64,000 nt of DNA from Bradyrhizobium prioriisuperbiae (lineage in GTDB: Bacteria; Pseudomonadota; Alphaproteobacteria; Rhizobiales; Xanthobacteraceae). The DNA lies in NCBI RefSeq assembly GCF_032397745.1, contig NZ_CP135921.1, forward strand, positions 8,544,501 through 8,608,500. The letters run 5' to 3'. The notes beneath the pieces were generated by a model. It was not told where the DNA came from and did not search any database. It saw nothing but the letters and a program-made list of their open reading frames with translations. Shown piece after piece: positions 15,666 to 25,175 of this stretch. A program made the translations under genes and the position numbers. How positions within the stretch are numbered: the first letter of the stretch is position 1; every line of letters starts with the position of its first letter.

Positions 15666-18600
15666 TCAGGTCGGCTTCAGCTCTAACGACGCGATATCCT
15701 GCGCCCGGTCCGACTTGGCGGCCGCGCGGTGATCGGTCGCGATCGCCACGTACACGGCCGGCAACACGAACAGCGTGAACAGCGTGCCAATCAGCATGCC
15801 GGCCACCACCACAAGACCGATCGAGAACCGGCTGGCGGCGCCAGCACCGTTGGCGGTCAGAAGCGGAAACAAGCCTGCGACCATCGCCGCGGTGGTCATC
15901 AAAATCGGCCGCAGCCGGACCCGGGCAGCCATCTCGATCGCAGACCTGCGGTCGAGACCTTCCTTCAGCTGCAGTTCGTTGGCGAACTCGACCATCAGGA
16001 TGCCGTGCTTGCTGATCAGGCCGACCAGGGTCAACAACCCGACCTGGGTATAGATATTGATGGTGGCCACGCCGAAGAACAGCGGAATCAACGCACCGCT
16101 GATCGCCATCGGTACACTGATCAGGATGACAAACGGATCTCGCAGGCTTTCGAACTGCGCCGCCAGCACCAGGAAAATGATGATCAGCGCAAAGCCGAAG
16201 GTCACGGCAAGCTGATTGCCTTCCTTCACATACTGGCGGGAGTCGGCCAGGAAGTCGTGATTGTAGCCCGCGGGGAGCTTCTTCGCTTCGCTCTCCAGGA
16301 ATTCCACCGCCTTGCCCATGGTCACGCCGGGCATCGGCACGGCCTGGAAGGTTGAGGAATTGAGCTGGTTGAAGTGGGTCAGCGCGTTCGGATCGGTATC
16401 GGTCTGGATCGAGACCAGCGTCGACAGCGGCACCTGCTGGCCGTTGGGCGCTGACACGTAATAGCCACCCAGCATTTCCGGCGACAGCCGCAGACCACGC
16501 GGCACCTGCGGGATCACCTGATATGAGCGCCCCTCCAGGTTGAAGCGGTTGATGTAATTGCCGCCGAGCAGCACGGCGAGCGAACTGCCGATCTGCTGCA
16601 TGGTGATCCCGAGCTCGTTGGCCTTCGAACGATCGATCTTCACCCGCACAACGGGCTGATTGTAGTCCAGATCGCTGTCGCTGACGATGAACAGCCCGCT
16701 CTTGCGCGCTGCAGCCTTCAGCTTCTGCATGTCTTCATAGACAGCCCGGAAGTCCTTGGTGGAGCTGATCACCATCTGCACTGGCAGGCCGCCCGGTCCG
16801 CCGGGCAGCGCCGGCAGATTGAAGGCGAATGCCTGTACACCCTCGATCTTGCTCAACTCGTTCTGAACGTCCTGCTTCATCGCCGTCGATGATCGCTTTC
16901 GCTGATCCCACGGCTTCAGGATCATGCCGGCGATGCCTTGCCCGGTCGTGGGCAGGCCATTGAGGACGAAGCGCAGGTCGGTTTCCGGAAACTTGGCAAA
17001 CGCCTTATCGAGCTTGTCGCCATAATAGTCGACATAGTCGATGTTGGCATATTTCGGCGCCTTGGTGATCGAGAACAGGATGCCCTGGTCCTCCTCGGGC
17101 GCGAGCTCCTTGGACGTATTGACGTACATGAAGCCGACAAGGCCGAGGATGGTGATCGCAAACAGCCCGGTAATCGGCCGGTAGTCGAGCGAGCGGTCGA
17201 GTTGGCGACCGTACCAGCGGGTCACCGAACGGAATACCCGGTCCACCGCCTTGGCGAAGCGGCCCGGCTCCGAATGAGTCAGCAGCACCGAGCACATCAT
17301 CGGCGACAACGTCAGCGCGATGACACCCGACACGATCACCGATCCGGCCAGCGTGAACGCGAACTCCTTGAACAGTGCGCCGGTGACGCCGCCGAGGAAA
17401 CCAATCGGCGCATACACCGCGGCGAGCGTAATGGTCATCGAGATGACTGGGCCTACGATTTCGCGCGCGCCGACAAGTGATGCCTGTACTGGAGATTTGC
17501 CCTCCTCCAGATGGCGATGGATATTTTCCACCACCACGATCGCATCGTCGACCACGAGCCCGATCGCCAGCACCATCGCCAGCAGGGTCAGCAGATTGAA
17601 GCTGAAGCCCATGGCCAGCATCAGCATGCAGACGCCGATCAGCGACAGCGGGATGGTCACCACCGGAATGATGACCGAGCGGAACGATGCCAGGAACAGG
17701 AAGATCACGACAATGACGATACCCACCGCCTCGATCAGGGTCTTCTGCACCTCGTCGATCGACGACTGAATGAAATTCGTCGAATCATACGCGACTTTCA
17801 TCTTCAGCGACGGCGGAAGATTGCGTTCGATTTCCGGAAACAGCGCACGCACCCCCTTGACGATGTTGAGGGGGTTGCCCTGTGGCGTGGCGTTCACACC
17901 GATGAAAATCGCGTGCTCGCCGTCCATCGCGACGCTGGCGTCGGTACTCTGAGCGGCGAGTTCGACGGTGGCAACGTCCTCGATACGGACCAGTGCGCCG
18001 TCCTTGGCCTTCACGGTCATGCGCCTGAACTGGTCGAGGTTGGTCAGGTCGGTGTTGGTCGACACATTGCTGACGGTGAGGTAGCCCTTCGACTGTCCCG
18101 CGGCTGCCTGGAAATTGTTGGCCTGGATCGCAGCCGCAATGTCACCGGCCGACACGCTGCGGCCGGCCATCCGCGCGGGATCCAGCCAGATACGCATCGC
18201 GAACTGCTGGTTGCCCAGGATCTGCGCTTCCGCGACGCCATCGACCGTGGACAGGATCGGCTGCACCACACGCGTCATATAGTCGGAGATCGCCGAACCC
18301 GTGAGTTCGTCGCTGGAGAATCCAATGTACATCACCGAGGTGGTCTGGCCGGTCGATTTCAGGATCACCGGGTCGTTGGACTCTTTCGGTATCAGGTATT
18401 TGACAGAATTGACCTTGGCCAACACCTCGGTCAACGCTTGGTTGGGATCGAAGTTCAGCTTCACATACACCGAGATCGTGCTGACGCCCTGCACCGACGA
18501 CGAGGTGATGTAGTCGACGCCCTCGGCAGAGGCCACCGCCTGCTCGATCGGCGTGGTGATGAAGCCCTGCATCAGATCCGGTGACGCGCCGGGATAGGAC

Positions 18601-18746
18601 GTCGTCACCGTGATCACGGTGTTCGACAGCTTGGGATACTGCCTGATCGGGAGATTGAGCGCGGCGTTCAGGCCGATCAGCAGGATCAGCAGGCTGACGA
18701 CGACCGACAGCACCGGGCGCTTGATGAAGATATCGGTGAAAACCAT
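15666..18746 (-). CDS. RND multidrug efflux permease, inner-membrane subunit (HAE1 family)
   Basis: 1026 residues, the standard AcrB/MexF-like length. The N terminus (DIFIKRPVLSVVVSLLILL) is the classic first transmembrane helix; then come porter-domain text such as SYPGASPDLMQGFITTPIEQ and the helix-4 segment MVLAIGLVVDDAIVVVENIH with the proton-relay aspartates. A second half with the same fold ends in ...LFTLFVLPAVYVAIATDH. It exports drugs or other amphiphiles by proton antiport together with the membrane-fusion protein 23 nt upstream; an outer-membrane channel is not in the window. The operon is headed by a TetR repressor, so induction by a ligand is likely. Confidence 0.95.
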   Translation of the reverse strand: MVFTDIFIKRPVLSVVVSLLILLIGLNAALNLPIRQYPKLSNTVITVTTSYPGASPDLMQGFITTPIEQAVASAEGVDYITSSSVQGVSTISVYVKLNFDPNQALTEVLAKVNSVKYLIPKESNDPVILKSTGQTTSVMYIGFSSDELTGSAISDYMTRVVQPILSTVDGVAEAQILGNQQFAMRIWLDPARMAGRSVSAGDIAAAIQANNFQAAAGQSKGYLTVSNVSTNTDLTNLDQFRRMTVKAKDGALVRIEDVATVELAAQSTDASVAMDGEHAIFIGVNATPQGNPLNIVKGVRALFPEIERNLPPSLKMKVAYDSTNFIQSSIDEVQKTLIEAVGIVIVVIFLFLASFRSVIIPVVTIPLSLIGVCMLMLAMGFSFNLLTLLAMVLAIGLVVDDAIVVVENIHRHLEEGKSPVQASLVGAREIVGPVISMTITLAAVYAPIGFLGGVTGALFKEFAFTLAGSVIVSGVIALTLSPMMCSVLLTHSEPGRFAKAVDRVFRSVTRWYGRQLDRSLDYRPITGLFAITILGLVGFMYVNTSKELAPEEDQGILFSITKAPKYANIDYVDYYGDKLDKAFAKFPETDLRFVLNGLPTTGQGIAGMILKPWDQRKRSSTAMKQDVQNELSKIEGVQAFAFNLPALPGGPGGLPVQMVISSTKDFRAVYEDMQKLKAAARKSGLFIVSDSDLDYNQPVVRVKIDRSKANELGITMQQIGSSLAVLLGGNYINRFNLEGRSYQVIPQVPRGLRLSPEMLGGYYVSAPNGQQVPLSTLVSIQTDTDPNALTHFNQLNSSTFQAVPMPGVTMGKAVEFLESEAKKLPAGYNHDFLADSRQYVKEGNQLAVTFGFALIIIFLVLAAQFESLRDPFVILISVPMAISGALIPLFFGVATINIYTQVGLLTLVGLISKHGILMVEFANELQLKEGLDRRSAIEMAARVRLRPILMTTAAMVAGLFPLLTANGAGAASRFSIGLVVVAGMLIGTLFTLFVLPAVYVAIATDHRAAAKSDRAQDIASLELKPT

Positions 18747-18769
18747 GATGTTTGCCTGCTACTGCCCGA

Positions 18770-19975
18770 TCAATACCGCGGCGGATTGGCTGGCTGCGGC
18801 GGCGGCGGATTCGACGAGATCACCACCGGTCCACCGGACTGCAGCTTGAGCTGGCCAACAGCGACCACGCGATCGCCGGCCTTTAGACCCGACAGGATCA
18901 CGGTACGTCCGTCGACGCGCTTGCCTGTGCGCACAAAACTGCGCTCGGCGGTCAGGCTGCTCTCGCCCTTGTCGTTCTTGGTCTCCTTGATGACGAACAC
19001 GGAGTCACCATAGAGCGTGTAGTCGACCGCCGTCTCCGGCACGGTGATGACGGGCGCCTCCGGCGGCAAAACCACCGTGGTCGACGCGAACATGCCCGGC
19101 TTCAGGCTGTGATCGGTGTTGTCGATGGTGGCCTGGATCCTAATGTTGCGGGTATCGGAATTGATCTGCGGTTCGATGGTCGTGATTTTTCCCTCGAACA
19201 CGCGGTTGGGATATGCGTCGACATTCACCTTCACCGTCTGCCCGACGGCCAGAATGGCGCGATCCTTCTCAGCCGCCGTGAAGTTGAGGAACACCTTGGA
19301 CAGATCGGTCAGCGATACGATCTGGGTGCCAGCGCTGAGATACTGCCCGACTTCGACGCGACGCACGCCGAGGTCACCACCGAACGGCGCCTTGACCAGC
19401 TTCTGCGAGATCACCGCTTCGGTCTTGGCGATCGCGGCATTGGCCTGATCGAAAGCTGCCTGGTTCTGATCGACCGTCGCCTGCGGGCCGAACTGGCGCG
19501 AGGCCAGCGACTTCGAACGCTCGAGTGCAAGCGCTGCCGCCGTCGCCTGCGCCTTGAAGCTGAGGAGATCGGCCTGATCGGGCTCGTCGAACAACTGGAC
19601 AAGCGGATCGCCCGCCTTCACGCGTGCACCGGCCTCAAACATGATCTTGGTGATGCGCCCGGCCGCATCGGTCGTGACGTCAACCTGATGCACCGCTGCG
19701 AGATCGCCGATACCGGTCAGCAGATGCGGAATGACTTCCGATTTCGCCTCCACCACCGATACGTTGCTTGGCGGCGGCTTCATGGTGGCGAAGAACTGCG
19801 CGATCATGTGGTTGCGGAAGGCATTGAAGCCGACCAGCGCGCCGACCAGAACAACCAGCGCGGTGCCGACGATCAAGAACCAGCGCCCCATACGAACGGG
19901 TCGCACACGCGGCTTCTCCTCGATCGACTTGTCGGGCGATTTGGCCGGAATATTAGCCTCCGTAGAGATCGTCAT
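18770..19975 (-). CDS. RND efflux membrane-fusion (periplasmic adaptor) protein, HlyD family
   Basis: 401 residues from the ATG at 19975, one base after the stop of the TetR gene, so translation is coupled. After a basic cytoplasmic start there is one N-terminal anchor helix (WFLIVGTALVVLVGALVGF), then lipoyl half-motifs (TTDAAGRITKIMFEAGARVKAGDPLVQL and KAPFGGDLGVRRVEVGQYLSAG) around a coiled-coil hairpin rich in Ala, Gln and Leu, and a beta-barrel domain with PNRVFEGKITTIEPQI. A proline-rich tail closes it. It bridges the RND pump at 15666-18746 to an outer-membrane channel. Confidence 0.93.
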   Translation of the reverse strand: MTISTEANIPAKSPDKSIEEKPRVRPVRMGRWFLIVGTALVVLVGALVGFNAFRNHMIAQFFATMKPPPSNVSVVEAKSEVIPHLLTGIGDLAAVHQVDVTTDAAGRITKIMFEAGARVKAGDPLVQLFDEPDQADLLSFKAQATAAALALERSKSLASRQFGPQATVDQNQAAFDQANAAIAKTEAVISQKLVKAPFGGDLGVRRVEVGQYLSAGTQIVSLTDLSKVFLNFTAAEKDRAILAVGQTVKVNVDAYPNRVFEGKITTIEPQINSDTRNIRIQATIDNTDHSLKPGMFASTTVVLPPEAPVITVPETAVDYTLYGDSVFVIKETKNDKGESSLTAERSFVRTGKRVDGRTVILSGLKAGDRVVAVGQLKLQSGGPVVISSNPPPPQPANPPRY

Positions 19976-19976
19976 G

Positions 19977-20681
19977 TCATGCACTCTCTGAAACCAATGG
20001 GGTCTCGATGGGCCGGGCCTGCAAAGCGCGGGCGAGATAGGTCGCAATTGCGCGCTCATTAAGGCCCAGTCCGCGAAGGACGAATTCACTCACCTGACGC
20101 CGCAGACTCTCGGTATCGCCATAGGACAGCGTCGGGAGTGACGGGATTCTGGACAGCGCCACCATGTGGATCAGCTGGTGAGCGAACCAGAACAGATTGA
20201 TCGGCTTGCCACTGGTCGGCGACGCGTCGCCCACCTCTATGGCTCGATGCAGCGACGCAGCGAAGATCGGACCGATGATGTCGGCGATCTTCTGATACAG
20301 CAGCCTGGCGAACTCGCCATCTTCCAGATGGGAGGAGATCAACAGCTTCATGCGCTGGAGATCCTCATCCTCGGGACGATCGACCGCTTCCAGGAAATGC
20401 CGGATCATCTCCCGCACCAGATAGACCAGCGTCTCGGTCGACGGCTCAAGCGCCTGCAAACGCTGCAGCTCCGGATCGGCCTCGCAGGCCTCGTCCAGAA
20501 TTTCGGCATAGAGCGCTGATTTCGTTGCGAAATGCTTGAACAGCAAGGCTTCGGAAATTCCCGCAGCCACCGCCACGCTTTTGGTTGTGGTCCCGGCAAA
20601 ACCGTGACGCGCGAAGCAAGCCTTGGCGGCAGCAAGGATCGTTTCCCGACGGGCTTCGCTCGTGAGTCTGATGGGCGGCAT
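19977..20681 (-). CDS. TetR family transcriptional repressor of the efflux operon
   Basis: 234 residues if begun at the ATG at 20681 (MPPIRLTSEARRE); an upstream ATG at 20696 adds five residues but overlaps a perfect operator-like dyad. The N-terminal TetR HTH is clear: RRETILAAAKACFARHGFAGTTTKSVAVAAGISEALLFKHF, followed by a helical ligand-binding domain. It is first in an operon with the adaptor and RND pump genes, so it probably represses its own operon until a pump substrate binds. The C-terminal tail RPIETPLVSESA is unremarkable. Confidence 0.9.
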   Translation of the reverse strand: MPPIRLTSEARRETILAAAKACFARHGFAGTTTKSVAVAAGISEALLFKHFATKSALYAEILDEACEADPELQRLQALEPSTETLVYLVREMIRHFLEAVDRPEDEDLQRMKLLISSHLEDGEFARLLYQKIADIIGPIFAASLHRAIEVGDASPTSGKPINLFWFAHQLIHMVALSRIPSLPTLSYGDTESLRRQVSEFVLRGLGLNERAIATYLARALQARPIETPLVSESA

Positions 20682-20685
20682 ATGA

Positions 20686-20699
20686 TGAGTAAGCACTCA
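20686..20699 (-). promoter_or_regulatory. Candidate TetR operator
   Basis: TGAGTAAGCACTCA is a 5-4-5 perfect inverted repeat 4 nt upstream of the favoured TetR start codon at 20681. TetR repressors usually bind such a dyad at their own promoter, so this is a good candidate for autoregulation of the tetR-MFP-RND operon. Confidence 0.6.
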
Positions 20700-20832
20700 C
20701 TAAGCACCAAAAGTCAACCAATTTTTGCACGTGCGAGCAGATCCAGGCCCGAAACGAGCCGTTTGGCCCTGAAATCCGGGATCGCCTGTAAGGGTTGGCT
20801 AACAGAAGTCGGCTTCAGTCGATCGGCCAAGA

Positions 20833-21384
20833 GTGCCCTCCGTCGGATCCTGGACCGTGCTTACGTCGATCAATCTGTTCGATGCCGTCATTTATGCCGC
20901 CGCGCTGGTCACGGCCCTCACCGGCTTTAGCGCCGGCTTGATCCGCAGCCTCGCCGTCATTCTCGGTTACGCGGCGGCCATGCCCCTTGCAATCACGGTC
21001 ACACCCCTCTTTTCCCCCGCCATACAAGGTCAGACGGCGTCCCCCTGGGCGCAGAACTCGCTGGTATTTTTTGCGGTGTTCCTGATCGCAGGGGTGGCGA
21101 TCGGGGCCCTGCTGCGCTTCGCTGTCAACGACATGCTGGGCCCGAGCGTCACGCTGCCGGATCGACTCGCCGGATCAGCCCTCGGAATCGTCCGGGTCGG
21201 CCTCGTCGCCGTCGCTCTCGTGGTCGTGTTCGACCGGATCATTCCGAACGATCGCCAGCCGACATTCCTGCGCGAGTCCAGTCTCAGGCCGCTCCTGTCC
21301 AACGCGGGCCAGCGCGGGCTCAAATCGCTGCCGCCCGAACTCGCGAGCTACATCGATCAGCTGAAGAAAGAATACAGAATTTAG
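20833..21384 (+). CDS. CvpA-like membrane protein
   Basis: 183 residues from a GTG at 20833; another GTG at 20857 (before LTSINLFDAVI) is equally plausible. About four hydrophobic segments are seen: FDAVIYAAALVTALTGF, LAVILGYAAAMPLAIT, SLVFFAVFLIAGVAIGALL and ALGIVRVGLVAVALVVVFD. The pattern of an N-terminal membrane bundle with a conserved glycine-rich G.IR...G region and a Leu/Pro-rich C-terminal tail is that of the CvpA family (colicin V production accessory protein in E. coli; the general role is unclear). It is divergent from the TetR operon. Confidence 0.7.
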   Translation: MPSVGSWTVLTSINLFDAVIYAAALVTALTGFSAGLIRSLAVILGYAAAMPLAITVTPLFSPAIQGQTASPWAQNSLVFFAVFLIAGVAIGALLRFAVNDMLGPSVTLPDRLAGSALGIVRVGLVAVALVVVFDRIIPNDRQPTFLRESSLRPLLSNAGQRGLKSLPPELASYIDQLKKEYRI

Positions 21385-21478
21385 CCGCAGCGAAAACGCC
21401 GCGCTGGCTTGCCCACAATCCGGCTTTGACGAACCGCTCCAGTATGCGAGGAAGAACCGCTTTCAAGGAGAGTGGAAT

Positions 21479-22666
21479 ATGGTTGTGCGCGCAGGACGTG
21501 AATTCCTTGCTATCCCCGGTCCGACAACGATGCCCGACGAGGTGCTGCGCGCCATGCACCGCCCGGCCGCCGACATCTATGACGGCGGATTGCTTGCGCT
21601 GACCGAAAGCCTGCACGCCGACCTGAGCAAACTATTTCATACCAGAGGGCGCTCCTACATCTATATCGCCAACGGCCATGGCGCCTGGGAGGCCGCACTC
21701 ACCAACGTCTTGTCGCGCGGTGACAAGATCCTGGTGCTGGAGAGCGGACGCTTCGCCATCGGATGGGGTGACGCCGCGGAACGGCTCGGCGTCGAGATCG
21801 AGATTCTGAAAGGCACCTGGGACCGCGCGGTGCGGCCTGACGAGGTCGAAGCCCGGCTGCGGCAGGACAAGGAGCGCCGCATCAAGGCGGTACTGACCGT
21901 GCAGATCGACACCGCGTCGGGTGTGGTTAACGACATCCCGGCGATCGGCCGGGCAATCCGTGCCGCCGGCCATGACGCGCTGTTCATGGTCGACGCGGTG
22001 GCATCTCTCGGCTGCATGCCGTTCCAGATGGACGACTGGCACATCGATGTCGCGATGTCGGCCTCGCAAAAGGGTTTGATGACGCCGCCCGGCCTCGGGT
22101 TCGTGGCCGTGAGCGAACGCGCACGTGAAGTCCATCGCAAGGCCGATCTCAGGAGCCCCTATTGGGACTGGACCGCGCGTGACGGCCAAGAGCATTATCA
22201 GAAATACGCCGGTACACCGCCGGTGCACCTGCTCTACGCACTGCGTCAGGCGCTCGATATGCTGTTTGAGGAAGGCGCCGAAAATACTTTCCTGCGTCAT
22301 CGGCTGCTGGCGGAAGCTGTCCGCCGCGCGGTCGGGGTCTGGTCCGAGAAAGGCGCGCTCAGTTTCAATATCCTGGCGCCGTCGGAGCGATCCGACACAG
22401 TCACCACGGTCCTTGTCAGGAGTGAGCGGACGGCGAATGACCTCAAGGACTACTGTCGTGACAAGTGCGGCGTGGTTCTCGGCAACGGCATCGGCGCGCT
22501 GTCGGGCCAGGCTTTCCGGATCGCACATATGGGTCACGTCAACGCTCCGATGATCCTGGGCGTTCTCGGCGTCGTCGAGGTCGGCCTCAATGCGCTTCGG
22601 ATCCCGCACGGCGAAGGCGGCGTGCTCGCCGCAACCCGCTGGCTTGGCGACAACGTGCCAGCTTGA
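21479..22666 (+). CDS. Class V aminotransferase (serine/alanine-glyoxylate aminotransferase type)
   Basis: 395 residues with a good AAGGAG site upstream of the ATG. It has the class V fold pattern: IPGPTTMPDEVLRAMHRPA at the N terminus (phosphate-binding region), YIANGHGAWEAAL, VDAVASLGCMPF with the cofactor-ring aspartate, and SASQKGLMTPPG with the Schiff-base lysine. PLP enzymes of this group transfer amino groups from serine or alanine to glyoxylate, giving glycine. The acceptor and donor are not certain. It is followed after 134 nt by an enoyl-CoA hydratase gene. Confidence 0.87.
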   Translation: MVVRAGREFLAIPGPTTMPDEVLRAMHRPAADIYDGGLLALTESLHADLSKLFHTRGRSYIYIANGHGAWEAALTNVLSRGDKILVLESGRFAIGWGDAAERLGVEIEILKGTWDRAVRPDEVEARLRQDKERRIKAVLTVQIDTASGVVNDIPAIGRAIRAAGHDALFMVDAVASLGCMPFQMDDWHIDVAMSASQKGLMTPPGLGFVAVSERAREVHRKADLRSPYWDWTARDGQEHYQKYAGTPPVHLLYALRQALDMLFEEGAENTFLRHRLLAEAVRRAVGVWSEKGALSFNILAPSERSDTVTTVLVRSERTANDLKDYCRDKCGVVLGNGIGALSGQAFRIAHMGHVNAPMILGVLGVVEVGLNALRIPHGEGGVLAATRWLGDNVPA

Positions 22667-22800
22667 TCGAGAAAGCAACGCTGCCATCCGCTTTTGCGGA
22701 ACAACAGCGCTGTGTTTAAAAGCTGTCCGCTGACACAATCAATGCTGGAACGTCGCGCCTTCGAGGCGCGCGCCAAAAAGACAAACGACAGGGAGGACAC

Positions 22801-23580
22801 ATGACCTACAAGTTCGTCGACGTGAAACGCAACGGCCGGATCACGGTGGTGACGCTGAATCGGCCGGAGGTCATGAATGCCCTCCACACCGACGCCCATT
22901 TCGAATTGCATGACGTGTTCGATGCGTTCGCTGCCGACCCGGAGCAGTGGGTGGCGATCGTCACCGGTGCAGGTGACCGAGCGTTCTCCGCCGGCAACGA
23001 TCTAAAGTGGCAGGCTGCCGGCGGCAAACGCGGCTGGAACACCAGCGGCTTCGCCGGCCTGACAGCACGGTTCGATTGCGACAAACCGATCATCGCCGCC
23101 GTCAACGGCGTCGCCATGGGTGGTGGTTTTGAAATTGCGCTGGCCTGCGACCTGATCATCGCGGCCGAGAACGCGACATTCGCCCTACCGGAGCCCCGCG
23201 TAGGTCTCGCGGCACTCGCCGGCGGCCTGCACCGCCTGCCGCGCCAGATCGGGTTGAAACGCGCGATGGGCATGATCCTGACGGCGCGTCACGTCAGTGC
23301 CCGCGAAGGTTATGAGCTTGGCTTTGTCAACGAAGTCGTGCCGAAGGGCGAATCCCTGAAGGCTGCCGAACGATGGGCCGAGACGATCTGCCAGAACAGC
23401 CCGATGTCGATCCGGGCTTCGAAGCAGACCATCAACAAGGGCATGAACGTGTCGCTCGAGCAGGCGATCGCCGAGCAGCGCGACTATCCGGCGGTGAAAG
23501 CGATGGCGGCGTCCGAGGACTACATCGAAGGCCCGAAGGCATTCTCCGAAAAGCGCCCGCCGCAATGGAAGGGTAAATGA
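22801..23580 (+). CDS. Enoyl-CoA hydratase/isomerase family protein
   Basis: 259 residues, preceded by AGGGAGGAC. Crotonase-fold features: GAGDRAFSAGNDLKW forms the first half of the oxyanion hole, and PIIAAVNGVAMGGGFEIALACDLIIAAENATFALPEPRVGLA carries the second oxyanion glycine and the catalytic-loop PEP-V-GL pattern. The C terminus (FSEKRPPQWKG) is the usual trimer-contact end. It acts on 2-enoyl-CoA thioesters in beta-oxidation or aromatic-acid degradation; which one is open. It converges with another crotonase family gene at 23639. Confidence 0.9.
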   Translation: MTYKFVDVKRNGRITVVTLNRPEVMNALHTDAHFELHDVFDAFAADPEQWVAIVTGAGDRAFSAGNDLKWQAAGGKRGWNTSGFAGLTARFDCDKPIIAAVNGVAMGGGFEIALACDLIIAAENATFALPEPRVGLAALAGGLHRLPRQIGLKRAMGMILTARHVSAREGYELGFVNEVVPKGESLKAAERWAETICQNSPMSIRASKQTINKGMNVSLEQAIAEQRDYPAVKAMAASEDYIEGPKAFSEKRPPQWKGK

Positions 23581-23638
23581 ATCTTGCAGGCGATGCGCTC
23601 GTCATCTGGCGCATCGCCATCGAGCAAAAGATCGAAGC

Positions 23639-24433
23639 TTACCTGCCGGTGAATTTCGCGGGGCGCTTTTCCAGGAACGCCGTCACGCCTTCCTTGAAGT
23701 CCTCCGCGGCGCCGGCCTGCTGCTGGCACCGGCGTTCGAGATCGATCTGCTGTTCGAACGAATTTTCCAGGCTGTCCCAATAGAGCTTGCGGATCAGCGA
23801 GAGCGCGACAGTCGGACCGTTGGCCAGGTCGCGGGCGAGCTTCAGCGCCTCCTCCATCAACACCGCATCATCGTGAACGCGGTTGATCAGCCCCCAGGAC
23901 AGCGCGGTCTCAGCTGGGAGCCGCTCGCCGAGCAACGACAGCTCGATGGCGCGGGCCTTGCCGACCAGCCGCGGCAGCAGCCAGGTCGAGCCGCAATCCG
24001 GAACAAGTCCGATGCGGCGGAAGGCCTGCAGGAAATACGCCGAGCGCGCGGCCAGGACGATGTCGCCCATCAAGGCGAAGCTCATGCCAGCACCCGCCGC
24101 CGGGCCGTTCACCGCCGTGACCAGCGGACAATGCAGGTTTCGCAGGCGGCGCAGGAACGGATGAAACGCTGTCTCCAGGGTGGCGCCGGCATTGCGGCGC
24201 ACCGAGCCCTGCTGGTTGTTGCGCCCCTGCAAATTCGCACCGGTGCAGAAGGCACGGCCCGCGCCGGTCAGCACGATGCACCGGACATCGGAGCGACGCT
24301 CGTCGATGGCATCGAGCACATCGCCGAGGCCCTGCAGCATGTCGACCGACACCGCGTTCATCACCTCCTGATGATCAAGGCGAATGATGGCGACCGGTGC
24401 GTCGATTTCCAGGCTCACATGTTTGAATTGCAT
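23639..24433 (-). CDS. Enoyl-CoA hydratase/isomerase family protein (PaaG-like)
   Basis: 264 residues from the ATG at 24433, which is preceded by AAAGAGGA; a TTG six codons upstream is less likely. Crotonase motifs: GAGRAFCTGANLQG, then PLVTAVNGPAAGAGMSFALMGDIVLAARSAYFLQAFRRIGLVPDCGSTWLLPRLVG. The replacement of catalytic Glu by other residues, with FxxIGLxPDxG, is typical of the PaaG/isomerase-like branch. Its C terminus (FLEKRPAKFTG) is standard. It converges with 22801-23580 from the other strand and is not closely related to it. Confidence 0.88.
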   Translation of the reverse strand: MQFKHVSLEIDAPVAIIRLDHQEVMNAVSVDMLQGLGDVLDAIDERRSDVRCIVLTGAGRAFCTGANLQGRNNQQGSVRRNAGATLETAFHPFLRRLRNLHCPLVTAVNGPAAGAGMSFALMGDIVLAARSAYFLQAFRRIGLVPDCGSTWLLPRLVGKARAIELSLLGERLPAETALSWGLINRVHDDAVLMEEALKLARDLANGPTVALSLIRKLYWDSLENSFEQQIDLERRCQQQAGAAEDFKEGVTAFLEKRPAKFTGR

Positions 24434-24590
24434 CGCGTCCTCTTTCGGCAATCCGCGCTTTCCGCGCGACGTTTCCTCAACGGGTTCGACCGCGATATTC
24501 GATATTCGAGCGGCCGTTGTCCATGGCCATCGCCCTGCAATGCAGCCATGAATTGGATCGGCGATACCGCCGTGCGGAATTGATCCGCGA

Positions 24591-25049
24591 TCAGAGCGGA
24601 AGCATGGTGGTGTACTTCAGCTGGCGCAGCGCGAAGTCGGACTGGGCGGTTGCGACCTTCGGATGTGCAAGCAGCTTGTGCATCAGAAAATCTTCATAGG
24701 CCGCGACGTCCTCGGCACGGATGATCAGCACATAATCGTGCGGACCGGTCACGGAAAAACATTCGAGCACATTGGGCTGATCGGCGATGAAGCGTTCGAA
24801 CGCCTCGCGCGATTGCGTGCTGTGATCGCGCAGATTGGCGTGCACGAAAACGCAGACGCCCAGTCCGATTTTCGATGGATCGAGCAACGTGACCCGCGAC
24901 GCGATCAGACCGGCCGCCTCGAACTCCTGGATACGCCGCCACACCGTCGACTGCGACATCGCCAATCGCTCGGCGAGATCCTTCAGCGACAAGGTCGCGT
25001 CGCGCTGGATTTCGCGCAGCAGCCGGCGGTCGGGTTCGGATAGTTTCAT
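24591..25049 (-). CDS. Lrp/AsnC family transcriptional regulator
   Basis: 152 residues. The N-terminal winged HTH (LSEPDRRLLREIQRDATLSLKDLAERLAMSQSTVWRRIQEFEAAGLI) is followed by the RAM ligand-binding domain with CFSVTGPHDYVLIIRAEDVAAYEDFLMHKL. Members respond to amino acids and control their metabolism. It is divergent from the SDR gene at 25176, and the intergenic space holds inverted repeats that suit Lrp binding and autoregulation. Ligand unknown. Confidence 0.92.
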   Translation of the reverse strand: MKLSEPDRRLLREIQRDATLSLKDLAERLAMSQSTVWRRIQEFEAAGLIASRVTLLDPSKIGLGVCVFVHANLRDHSTQSREAFERFIADQPNVLECFSVTGPHDYVLIIRAEDVAAYEDFLMHKLLAHPKVATAQSDFALRQLKYTTMLPL

Positions 25050-25096
25050 TGAAATAGTCTAGTCTCTTTTCAATCATTCGTGAACGGAATATTTCA
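25048..25096. promoter_or_regulatory. Inverted repeats in the lrp-SDR intergenic region
   Basis: ATTGAAA (25048-25054) and TTTCAAT (25068-25074) form a dyad, and TGAAATA (25050-25056) and TATTTCA (25090-25096) form a second, wider one, all next to the Lrp start codon. AT-rich dyads of this type are usual Lrp-family operators; the assignment is inference. Confidence 0.4.
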
Positions 25097-25175
25097 CTTT
25101 TTCGCCACCTGAGAAAATATCGAGACATAACCTGCCGGGCGTTTTACCGTGGCAGCGAACCAACGGGAGCGGGCA

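Noticed and set aside
24490..24510. Direct repeat GATATTC x2 upstream of the enoyl-CoA hydratase gene
   Set aside because: Too short and not clearly placed relative to a promoter to support a regulatory call.
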